Notes under the pieces: generated by a model
Database searches by the model: none
What the model was told of the DNA's origin: nothing
Seen by the model: only the letters and a program-made list of their open reading frames with translations
NCBI GenBank assembly: GCA_964652075.1
Contig: CAZYZQ010000002.1
Span: 1 to 36,800 of the forward strand
Direction: 5' to 3'
Length of the DNA stretch: 36,800 bases
Source: CAZYZQ01 sp964652075
GTDB lineage: Bacteria > Bacillota > Clostridia > Oscillospirales > Oscillospiraceae
Part shown: piece by piece, positions 1-5,868 of the stretch
Layout of the letters: each line of letters starts with the position of its first letter
Position numbering within the stretch: position 1 is the first letter of the stretch
Translations under genes and position numbers: made by a program

Positions 1-305
1 GGGATAAACACGCCGAGCGAGTCGGACAGCGACGGCAAAAACGCCTTGAGCAGCAGATCGACCGCCGTGACAAAGCCCGCGATGACGACGATATACGCCG
101 CGATGCGCACCTTGGCGGGGATGATTTTGCGCAGAAGCGAGATCACAATGTTGCTGCACAGCAGAATCACCGTGACGGCGAGGCCCATGCCGATGCCGTT
201 GAACAGCGTCGTCGTAATGGCCATTGTCGAGCACATACCCAGAAGCTGCACCGTAACCGGGTTCTGGGTCAGGATGCCTTCCCGGAACTGTTGTTTGACT
301 GTCAT
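1..305 (-). CDS. rnfE: RnfE/RsxE, ion-translocating electron transport subunit E (partial)
   Basis: The first 101 codons of an integral membrane subunit of the Rnf complex (ferredoxin:NAD+ oxidoreductase coupled to Na+ or H+ export). The start reads MTVKQQFREGILTQNPVTVQ, followed by LLGMCSTMAITTTLFNGIGMG and VISLLRKIIPAKVRI, which match the conserved amino-terminal half of RnfE; two to three hydrophobic segments are visible. The start ATG (305-303) follows an AGGAGGGGGAG ribosome site that overlaps the rnfG stop, so translation is probably coupled. The gene runs off the left edge; full RnfE is about 200 residues, so half is missing. rnfA and rnfB should lie further left, as in other Clostridia. 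Confidence 0.93.
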   Translation of the reverse strand, partial: MTVKQQFREGILTQNPVTVQLLGMCSTMAITTTLFNGIGMGLAVTVILLCSNIVISLLRKIIPAKVRIAAYIVVIAGFVTAVDLLLKAFLPSLSDSLGVFI

Positions 306-317
306 AGCTCCCCCTCC

Positions 318-881
318 TTACTGTACGGATGCGGCGGCGTTGCAGGCGGCGTTCACGCCGTCGGTCACCGCGCGGGAGGTGATGGTTGCGCCGGTCAGCG
401 CATCGATTGTGCCGCCGTCCTTTGTGACGGCGAGCGCGCCGCCGGTCTGGCCGATGTACTGGCCGCGGAAGCTCTCACGGCTCGCGTTCAGGCCGAGGCC
501 GGAGGTCTCACTGGACGAGATGATGGATACGCCGGTGACGGCCAGATCACAGTCCATGCCGACCATGATGTCGATTGCACCGCCAAAGCCGGAGGGCAGC
601 ACCTCGGCCACATAGCCGAGGGGGCTGCCGGATTCGTCCTTTGCGGCGTAGAGCGACTGTACAAGGCCCGTTTCATCCGTGAAGTCCGTGATGGGTTCAT
701 AGTTTGCAGCGTCGAGCACCTGCCGCATGGCGTTCGCGGTCTTCTCGGCCTGCAGCGCTTCGATGCGGTCAGCAGTGACGCTGTTGACAGCGCCGAGCAG
801 TGCTGCAATCACAAGGCCGATGGCCAGCAGCACGACGGCGGGCTTTAAGAGCGCCCACGCGCCATTGTTTGTCTTCGTCAT
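318..881 (-). CDS. rnfG: RnfG, FMN-binding electron transport subunit G
   Basis: A 187-residue subunit of the Rnf complex: one amino-terminal membrane helix (about residues 13-32, PAVVLLAIGLVIAALLGAV) and a domain outside the membrane. The FMN_bind signature is near the end, DALTGATITSRAVTDGVN (about residues 160-177); by homology the second threonine of TGAT-type motifs carries a phosphoester-linked FMN. The start overlaps the rnfD stop by four bases (ATGA), which fixes it. Length matches the family. It passes electrons between RnfC/RnfD and the membrane subunits during Na+/H+-coupled ferredoxin oxidation. Confidence 0.95.
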   Translation of the reverse strand: MTKTNNGAWALLKPAVVLLAIGLVIAALLGAVNSVTADRIEALQAEKTANAMRQVLDAANYEPITDFTDETGLVQSLYAAKDESGSPLGYVAEVLPSGFGGAIDIMVGMDCDLAVTGVSIISSSETSGLGLNASRESFRGQYIGQTGGALAVTKDGGTIDALTGATITSRAVTDGVNAACNAAASVQ

Positions 882-1966
882 GCCGAGGCGCCCCCTTTCT
901 TTGCCTTGACAAGGCCGAAGCGGCGCTTGCGGCCAATCTTATCGAGCAGATACACACAGGCGTTCATAATGAGGATGGAATAGCTTACGCCCTCCGGGTA
1001 GCCGCCGAAGTAGCGGATCAGGATCGTCAGCCCGCCGCAGCCGACGGCGTAGAGCACCTGCCCCCATTTTGTGACCGGGGAGGTCGTGTAGTCCGTCGCC
1101 ATGAAGATCGCGCCGAGCATCAGGCCGCCGGAGAGGATCGAATAGAGCATCCACTCCAGCCGCGCTGCGCCGCCCTGCGGGAACAGGAAGCTGAGCACCG
1201 CGACAGTGCCGACATACACAAGCGGGATGCGCGGGGAGATGACCTTGCGCACAACAAGGTACACGCCGCCGAGGATCAGCAGCATCGCCGAGGTCTCGCC
1301 GATGCAGCCGCCGCAGTTGCCGACGAAGACCTGCATCAGAGAGTTTGCGGGCAGGCTTCCCGTGTGCATGTAGCCGAGCGGCGTCGCGGACGTGACGGCG
1401 TCGACTGCCGCGCCGGTCAGCAGATTCAGCTTCGTGCCGGGCACATACCAAGTCGTCATGGTCGCGGCCCACGAGAACAGGAACGCGCGCGCCGAGAGCG
1501 CCGGGTTCATGAAGTTCTTGCCGATGCCGCCGAAGAGCTGCTTGACGATCACAATGGCGAAGAAGTCGCCGATGATGAGCATCCAGTAGGGGACGCTGAC
1601 GGGGCAGACCATTGCGATGAGCATACCCGTGACAATGCACGAGCAGTCCTGCCACGTGGAGTCCTTTTTCATGACCTTGCGGTAGCCCCATTCGAAGAAA
1701 ATGCAGGCCAGCACCGAGACACAGGTCGTGAGCAGTGCGCGCAGGCCGAAGAAATACACGGCCGCGACGAGCGCCGGCAGCAACGCGATCACAACGTCGA
1801 GCATGATCGTGCGCGTGGTGTCGGCGTGGTGGAAGTGCGGGGAGGAGGCGATGGTCAGCTGACCGTCCTGCAAAAAGTGGTCGATGCGCTCCGCGGCTTT
1901 TTCCGCCTCGGATTTCGGCGCGGGAGCGGGTTGCTGTTCAGCAGTCAGGATGGGTTCTTCAGGCAT
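878..1966 (-). CDS. rnfD: RnfD, membrane FMN subunit D
   Basis: A 362-residue multi-pass membrane protein of the Rnf complex. After a hydrophilic head rich in Pro, Glu and Lys come HFLQDGQLTIASSPHFHH and many hydrophobic segments, ending KRRFGLVKAKKGGASA. The motif VTSATPLGYM (about residue 190) is the S/T-x-ATPL type site where RnfD and NqrB bind FMN covalently through threonine. The ATG at 1966-1964 is chosen over an upstream in-frame ATG at 2041 because it follows GGAGGCGACC and overlaps the rnfC stop by only eight bases; the longer version would add a highly basic tail that is antisense-like sequence inside rnfC. Confidence 0.94.
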   Translation of the reverse strand: MPEEPILTAEQQPAPAPKSEAEKAAERIDHFLQDGQLTIASSPHFHHADTTRTIMLDVVIALLPALVAAVYFFGLRALLTTCVSVLACIFFEWGYRKVMKKDSTWQDCSCIVTGMLIAMVCPVSVPYWMLIIGDFFAIVIVKQLFGGIGKNFMNPALSARAFLFSWAATMTTWYVPGTKLNLLTGAAVDAVTSATPLGYMHTGSLPANSLMQVFVGNCGGCIGETSAMLLILGGVYLVVRKVISPRIPLVYVGTVAVLSFLFPQGGAARLEWMLYSILSGGLMLGAIFMATDYTTSPVTKWGQVLYAVGCGGLTILIRYFGGYPEGVSYSILIMNACVYLLDKIGRKRRFGLVKAKKGGASA

Positions 1967-3326
1967 GGGTGGTCGCCTCCTTCTCAGCCTTTGCGGCTTG
2001 CTCCGCCGCTTTTTTCGCGGCGGCCTGCGCGTTGCGGACAAGCTGCTTGCCGCCGCGGCAGCCCTGCGTCAGCGGGATCTTGGCCGGGCAGCCGTAGGCG
2101 CATGCGCCGCACTCGATGCAGTCCATCACGTGCAGCGCGTCCAGCTCCTCCACGTCGCCCTTTTCATAGGCGTTCTGCAAAAACAGCGGCATCAGGTGCA
2201 TCGGGCAGGCCTGTACGCAGCGGCCGCAGCGGATGCAGTGCGGTGTTTCCACGTCCTGGCAGTCCTGCCTTGTCAGGACGGTCACGGCGTTTGCGCCCTT
2301 TGTCGTCGGCACGTCGATCGTATACTGGGCAAGACCCATCATCGGGCCGCCCGAGAGAATTTTATACGGCTTGCAGATCAGCCCGCCCGCCGCGACAAGC
2401 AGGTCGCGGTAGCTCGTGCCGATCGGGGTGCGCAGGTTGCAGGGGTTTTTCACCGCGCCGCCGGTGACGGTGACGATGCGCTCCGTCAGCGGGCGGCCGA
2501 GGTACACGGCGTCATAGACGGCGGCGCAGGTCGTCGCGTTGAACACGGCGCAGCCGACGTGCGCGGGCAGGCCGCCCGGCGGCACCTGCCGTCCGGTCAC
2601 GGACTGAATCAGCTGCTTTTCCGCGCCCTGCGGGTAGCGCGTGCGCAGCACGAGCACGTCAATGTCCCCGCCCTCGGGGCAGATTGCCTTCAGCTGGCGC
2701 GCGGCCGTCTTCTTATTGGCCTCAATACCGATGACGGCGTGGCGCAGGCCGAGCGTCTTCATGAGGACGCGCGCGCCGCCGACGATCTGATCCGGGCACT
2801 CCTGCGCGAGCCGATCGTCCGAGGTGATGTACGGCTCGCACTCGGCGCAGTTGATAATAATGGTATCGACCTTGCCGACGCCGGAGGCGATTTTCGCGTA
2901 GGTCGGGAACCCCGCGCCGCCCATGCCGGTGATGCCCGCGTCATGGATGATCGTGGTCAGCTCGTCCGCCGTCAGATCATCGATGGACGCATGGGGCGTC
3001 AGGGAAGAGGCGTATGTATTCTGAAAATCATTTTCAATGACGACGCACAGCCCCTCCGTGCCGCCGGGCAGTGGGCGCGCTTCCACGGCCTTGACCTTGC
3101 CGGAGACCGACGCGTGCACCGGGACGCACAGCCCCTCGCCGTCGCCGATTTTCTGGCCGATGGCGACAAGATCGCCGGGCTTCACCAGCGGCTTGCACGG
3201 CGCGCCGATGTGCTGCGACATGGGAATCGCGACAAGCGCGGGCGGTGGGCAGGGGCGGACAGGGACGTCACAGGAATGATTTTTTCGCTCGTCCGGATGG
3301 ACGCCGCCAAAAAACGAATGCTTCAT
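1959..3326 (-). CDS. rnfC: RnfC, NADH-binding iron-sulfur subunit C
   Basis: A 455-residue peripheral subunit that exchanges electrons with NAD(H). It begins MKHSFFGGVHPDERKN, the usual RnfC opening, has the glycine-rich GMGGAGFPTYAK of the NADH/flavin fold, and two [4Fe-4S] motifs near residues 365 and 400 (CIRCGRCVQACP and CIECGACAYGCP). The amino end contains a biotinyl-like barrel (LVKPGDLVAIGQKIGDGEG). A longer reading frame begins at 3392, but the ATG at 3326 has an AGAAGGG ribosome site and a conventional protein start. It is the first gene of the operon, with the promoter 65 bases upstream. The Lys/Ala/Glu-rich tail overlaps rnfD. Confidence 0.95.
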   Translation of the reverse strand: MKHSFFGGVHPDERKNHSCDVPVRPCPPPALVAIPMSQHIGAPCKPLVKPGDLVAIGQKIGDGEGLCVPVHASVSGKVKAVEARPLPGGTEGLCVVIENDFQNTYASSLTPHASIDDLTADELTTIIHDAGITGMGGAGFPTYAKIASGVGKVDTIIINCAECEPYITSDDRLAQECPDQIVGGARVLMKTLGLRHAVIGIEANKKTAARQLKAICPEGGDIDVLVLRTRYPQGAEKQLIQSVTGRQVPPGGLPAHVGCAVFNATTCAAVYDAVYLGRPLTERIVTVTGGAVKNPCNLRTPIGTSYRDLLVAAGGLICKPYKILSGGPMMGLAQYTIDVPTTKGANAVTVLTRQDCQDVETPHCIRCGRCVQACPMHLMPLFLQNAYEKGDVEELDALHVMDCIECGACAYGCPAKIPLTQGCRGGKQLVRNAQAAAKKAAEQAAKAEKEATTHA

Positions 3327-3350
3327 CCGATTAACCCTTCTTTCTTGCTT

Positions 3351-3378
3351 GCGGCTGTACGCGGGTGCGCACAGCCGC
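3351..3378 (-). promoter_or_regulatory. Hairpin in the rnf leader
   Basis: An inverted repeat GCGGCTGT / ACAGCCGC (3351-3358 and 3371-3378, 8 bp, 12-nt loop) lies in the roughly 60-nt leader between the rnf promoter and rnfC. It has no U-run, so it is not an obvious terminator. It may stabilise the 5' end or act in regulation; function is unknown. Confidence 0.4.
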
Positions 3379-3390
3379 CTGTTTACAGCC

Positions 3391-3419
3391 ATTATACCGC
3401 GGGAAAAATCAAATGTCTA
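3391..3419 (-). promoter_or_regulatory. Sigma-A type promoter of the rnf operon
   Basis: On the minus strand TAGACA (3419-3414) is followed after 17 bases by a perfect TATAAT (3396-3391). This predicts a start near 3384 and a leader of about 60 nt before rnfC. It lies back to back with the tRNA promoter. Confidence 0.8.
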
Positions 3420-3475
3420 TGGACATCCGCTTGATCCTGCGAAAAAAATTTGTGTGAAATGCTGGCAAATTTCGA

Positions 3476-3504
3476 TTGCAACTTCCGGACGTATCTGCTA
3501 TAAT
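3476..3504 (+). promoter_or_regulatory. Sigma-A type promoter of tRNA-Gly
   Basis: TTGCAA (3476-3481), 17-base spacer, perfect TATAAT (3499-3504). The predicted start is about 3511, four bases before the mature tRNA end at 3515. Confidence 0.85.
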
Positions 3505-3514
3505 ACCAACATAC

Positions 3515-3588
3515 GCAGGTATAGTTCATCGGTAGAACGGCAGCTTCCCAAGCTGCATAGGAGGGTTCGACTCCCTTTACCTGCTCCA
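3515..3588 (+). tRNA. tRNA-Gly(CCC)
   Basis: A 74-nt cloverleaf with encoded CCA. The acceptor stem is GCAGGTA / TACCTGC, the anticodon stem GCAGC / GCTGC encloses loop TTCCCAA giving anticodon CCC, and the T arm is GAGGG-TTCGACT-CCCTT. The discriminator base is T, as expected for glycine tRNAs in bacteria. It has its own promoter and terminator, so it is a single-gene unit. The region directly downstream has received an AT-rich hairpin island. Confidence 0.96.
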
Positions 3589-3589
3589 T

Positions 3590-3623
3590 GAAAAAGACGA
3601 TTGCGTTCGCAATCGTCTTTTTC
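3590..3623 (+). terminator. Intrinsic terminator of tRNA-Gly
   Basis: GAAAAAGACGATTGC / GCAATCGTCTTTTTC (3590-3604 and 3609-3623), 15-bp stem with a GTTC loop and a U-rich 3' arm. It starts one base after the tRNA CCA end. Confidence 0.88.
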
Positions 3624-3626
3624 AAT

Positions 3627-3704
3627 GATATCCGTTCCTGCGAAACGGGTGAGATACCCTGTGGGTATGATATCTGCTGCGCAGACGATATACGCTTCGC
3701 GTAT
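3627..3704. repeat. 78-base direct repeat, copy 1
   Basis: Matches 3798-3875 at 75 of 78 positions by eye and carries four hairpins. Two of the three differences fall in the third hairpin (TCTGC-TGC-GCAGA here); one falls in the right arm of the first hairpin. Confidence 0.85.
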
Positions 3705-3797
3705 GGAGAAACGGATATCATTCATACTTGCAAAGCAAGTATATCATACGGCGTCAGCCGTATATCATATCGCCGACGGCGATATATCATTGAAAAC

Positions 3798-3875
3798 GAT
3801 ATCCGTTCCTGCGGAACGGGTGAGATACCCTGTGGGTATGATATCTGCTGCACAGATGATATACGCTTCGCGTAT
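3798..3875. repeat. 78-base direct repeat, copy 2
   Basis: Second copy of the four-hairpin block. Its first hairpin is perfect over 7 bp (CCGTTCC-TGC-GGAACGG); in copy 1 one arm base differs. Downstream of it, 3888-3921 looks like a decayed version of the hairpins at 3724-3785: CTTGC..GCAAG is retained, and GGCGATATATCATT is retained without its partner arm. Confidence 0.85.
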
Positions 3876-3943
3876 TGGGTCGCGCATCTTGCTTACAAAG
3901 CAAGTGCATCATGTGGCGATATATCATTAAAAGGGGGTGCGGT

Positions 3944-4297
3944 ATGTCAGAGAATAAATTGCTGGATTATTCCTTTAAATTTGCTGTTGCAATCGTGAAA
4001 CTGGTTGATAGTGTTACTGCACCCAAAAGTGCCTATATGACAGATCAGCTTGCCAGAGCAGGCACCTCTGTCGGCGCAAATATTCACGAGGCGCAGTATG
4101 CGCACAGCAGGCGGGATTTTATTGCGAAATTGGAGATTGCATTGAAAGAAGCCAATGAAACAAGCTATTGGTTAAAACTCATGCATGAAACAGGACGCAT
4201 CGAGGATACGGCTTACCAAAGCGCAGAAAGACAATGTGGAAATATCCGCAGACTATTGATCTCCTCCTGCCGAACTGCCAAGGAAAACAACAAATAA
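3944..4297 (+). CDS. Four-helix-bundle protein, S23 / 23S rRNA intervening-sequence family
   Basis: A 117-residue, all-alpha protein: MSENKLLDYSFKFAVAIVKL, then QLARAGTSVGANIHEAQYA, FIAKLEIALKEANETSYWLK and a last helix with CGNIRRLLISSC. The RAGTSVGANIHEA and KEANETxYWL motifs are typical of the S23/IVS four-helix-bundle family, which was named from genes inside 23S rRNA intervening sequences and is related to the Avd accessory protein of diversity-generating retroelements. No rRNA, reverse transcriptase or template/variable repeat is present here. The start has a GGGGG ribosome site directly after the hairpin array. The gene is low in GC compared with the window, suggesting transfer together with the array. 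Biochemical role unknown; nucleic-acid binding is an inference from the family. Confidence 0.88.
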   Translation: MSENKLLDYSFKFAVAIVKLVDSVTAPKSAYMTDQLARAGTSVGANIHEAQYAHSRRDFIAKLEIALKEANETSYWLKLMHETGRIEDTAYQSAERQCGNIRRLLISSCRTAKENNK

Positions 4298-4361
4298 GTA
4301 GAACTGCAAATAAGGCATCTGCATCTTTGTAACAAAAACCAGAAGTGTAACCAAACACCAC

Positions 4362-4404
4362 CACGCGCCGCCTCTGTCTGACCGGCAGGGGCGGCGCGTG
4401 TTTT
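4362..4404 (+). terminator. Probable terminator downstream of the S23-like gene
   Basis: CACGCGCCGCC / GGCGGCGCGTG (4362-4372 and 4390-4400), 11-bp stem followed by TTTT. It closes the island on its right side. Confidence 0.6.
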
Positions 4405-4406
4405 GG

Positions 4407-4635
4407 CTACGGGATATCCTTCCGCCGGTAGTAGCAGAGCCCTGCGGCAAGGGCGGCTGCGGCGGCGAGCAGCTGCACCGTGACCGCAAGCCACTTCTCC
4501 ACGACGACGCGCGTGCGGGAGATGGGGTGCGTCAGCAGAAATTCCGCCGTGCGTCCCCGCTCCTCCTTGCAGAGCGCCAAGACGCCGGTCAGCGCGGCGG
4601 GCGGTACGGCGAAAATCGCGTTCGAGCTGCGCAGG
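4407..4635 (-). pseudogene. ABC-2 type permease fragment
   Basis: About 75 codons that read LTGVLALCKEERGRTAEFLL, THPISRTRVVVEKWLAV, then a short hydrophobic run and YYRRKDIP before TAG. The KEE-x-GTAE-LL-xxPxSRxxxxxxK pattern and the (R/K)(R/K)DI carboxyl end are those of ABC-2 family permease subunits of roughly 260-280 residues. Here the first part is missing and the middle membrane helices between VQLL and YYRRKDIP also seem deleted. Upstream the frame runs into TetR sequence in another frame, so a deletion has joined the two. Not expected to work. Confidence 0.7.
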
Positions 4636-4905
4636 CTCCATGCTTTCAAACAGCTTGCGCTGCGCATAGCAGTTGGACTGCGTCATATATGCAATGGTGA
4701 TCTCGGCGCACTTGTCCCAGAGAAAGAGCTACAGCTCCCGCTTGTTGTGGAAGTAGTGGAAAAGCAGCGATTTGCTGATCCCGGCCTCCTCCGCGATCTC
4801 GCACATGGGGCTGTTTTTATAGGTGTTCTGCGAAAAGACCCGGTAACCGGCATTGAGGATTGCCTGCTGCTTCTATGCGGGCAGGGAAAAGAAAGCCTGA
4901 TTCAT
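4636..4905 (-). pseudogene. TetR-family regulator fragment with two in-frame stops
   Basis: From ATG 4905 with a GGAGGCG ribosome site the frame reads MNQAFFSLPA-stop-KQQAILNAGYRVF, SQNTYKNSPMCEIAEEAG, ISKSLLFHYFHNKREL-stop-LFLWDKCAEITIAYMTQ, and so on. The helix-turn-helix (EIAEEAGISKSLLFHYF) is clearly TetR. TAG codons interrupt it at about codon 11 and again just after HNKREL. The ligand-binding part is lost where the sequence passes into the ABC-2 permease fragment near 4635. In intact loci this kind of regulator stands directly before an ABC transporter, so the two fragments probably come from one locus. Confidence 0.8.
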
Positions 4906-5000
4906 AGCGTCGCCTCCGTGGGCCGATTGGGCAAGCACATCATAACGCCGTTGACCGATTTTAAGAAGGCCCCAAATTTCATCAGACTGCGACGGACGGG
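4906..5000. other. Short non-coding stretch left of the scaffold gap
   Basis: About 95 bases upstream of the TetR remnant. No gene, clear promoter or repeat is recognised; its continuation is hidden by the run of N. Confidence 0.5.
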
Positions 5001-5100
5001 NNNNNNNNNNNNNNNNNNNNNNNNNNNNNNNNNNNNNNNNNNNNNNNNNNNNNNNNNNNNNNNNNNNNNNNNNNNNNNNNNNNNNNNNNNNNNNNNNNNN
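5001..5100. other. Scaffold gap (100 N)
   Basis: Exactly 100 N, the usual placeholder of unknown true length. It removes the end of the CotH-like gene. The two flanks share no obvious repeat. Confidence 0.98.
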
Positions 5101-5868
5101 GCCGGTGTCTGTCACTGCGCCGTCCCAGATGGCGGCGTAGCTGTCCAGCGCGTCGTCCGTATAGCGCAGATCCGCGCCGCCCGCATCGCCGCCTTCGCGC
5201 GGGAGGCCCATGCCGCCCTGCCCGATTCCGCCGCCACCTGCGGCCTGCGTGCCCTCCGGCTTGTAGAGCGCGCCGGCCTGTACGCCGTAGTTGCGCAAAA
5301 GGAAGCTGTCCTCCACGGCCTCGAGCGCAAGATAGACACCCCAGTATTCCCCATTGACGGAGAGCTTCGCATAGTTGTAGAGCGAGGCGTCCGCGCCGAG
5401 AAAGCGGAACATATCGTAGATGAGCGCTTCTTTCATATTGGTAGCGTCCGCGTAGTTGTTGTTCAAAACAAGCTTGTCCAGACCGTAGCAGGTCTGCCCG
5501 TCCACATACTGGCCGAATTCCAGCTTCAGGCTGAACCGGTCGGTGTCCGGGTCGTTGGCGATGGAGGAGAGGCTGGTGTTGCCCTTCGGGCGGATGCCCA
5601 CGCGGTAGAAGGTCTGCCCGTTGATCTCCACGTCGCACTGGTAGTACGTCTCCTGCATGGCGTTTGCCAGCATACTTGCCCACTGCGTCTCGTCCATAAG
5701 GATGTTGACGCTGATTGGCGCGCCGGTGTCGAACAGGGCACTCTCATATTCCAGCGCCACGCCGCGCCCGACGGCGTCTTCCGTCAGGGAGCCGGAGCAG
5801 GCCATCGCGGCCAGACACAGGCAGAGCAGCAATGCCATGAGCGCGGCTGCGAGTTTGGTGATATGCCG
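5101..5868 (-). pseudogene. CotH-kinase-family lipoprotein, both ends missing
   Basis: The visible part has a hydrophobic signal segment (RHITKLAAALMALLLCLC, then LAAMACSGS, possibly a lipobox cysteine) followed by a CotH-like domain: VNILMDETQWASMLANA, VGIRPKGNTSLSS, RFSLKLEFGQYVDGQ, LVLNNNYADATNMKEAL and KLSVNGEYWGVYLALEAVE. These match the CotH family (surface or spore-coat proteins, some with kinase activity). A Gly-rich stretch follows before the gap. Upstream of the signal segment the frame has no ATG and enters the opposite-strand surface gene, so the true start appears lost; the first internal ATG is at 5838. The downstream end lies in the gap. It may be intact at the gap side but is probably broken at its start. 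Confidence 0.7.

Larger units (their letters stand above)
3624..3925. repeat. Array of twelve small hairpins separated by GATAT/ATATCAT linkers
   Basis: About 300 bases contain twelve consecutive short palindromes, mostly with 3-nt loops: 3632-3648, 3654-3668, 3673-3685, 3690-3704, 3724-3742, 3746-3763, 3767-3785, 3803-3819, 3825-3839, 3843-3857, 3861-3875 and 3888-3904. Stems are 5-8 bp (examples: ATACTTGC-AAA-GCAAGTAT; ATATCGCC-GAC-GGCGATAT). Linkers repeat GATAT or ATATCAT. An outer 13-bp inverted repeat (AATGATATCCGTT at 3624-3636, its complement at 3710-3722) encloses the first four hairpins. The block is much richer in A+T than its neighbours and sits between the tRNA terminator and an S23-type gene. 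Frames that stay open across it are peptides of the repeat, not genes. From memory, similar palindrome-rich tracts occur beside S23-like genes in other gut Clostridia. Confidence 0.9.

Noticed and set aside
800..2467. 555-codon open frame on the plus strand
   Set aside because: It is antisense to rnfD and rnfC, whose motifs are unmistakable; its translation is Arg/Ala/His rich, as expected for a shadow frame in high-GC DNA.
1884..3434. 516-codon plus-strand frame
   Set aside because: Antisense shadow of rnfC.
3624..3925. CRISPR array or diversity-generating retroelement template
   Set aside because: Spacings of about 20 bases with no unique spacers, no cas genes, no reverse transcriptase, and no variable/template repeat pair were seen. 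The S23-like gene is only a distant relative of Avd.
3588..3998. 136-codon and 109-codon frames across the hairpin array
   Set aside because: They translate the repeat units in different frames (repeated RSCGTGEIPCGYDICC-like peptides), lack ribosome sites and start in the tRNA terminator region.
4480..5862. First half of a 741-codon plus-strand frame
   Set aside because: This part is antisense to the TetR and CotH remnants and crosses the gap of N; only the part from 5863 on is real coding sequence.
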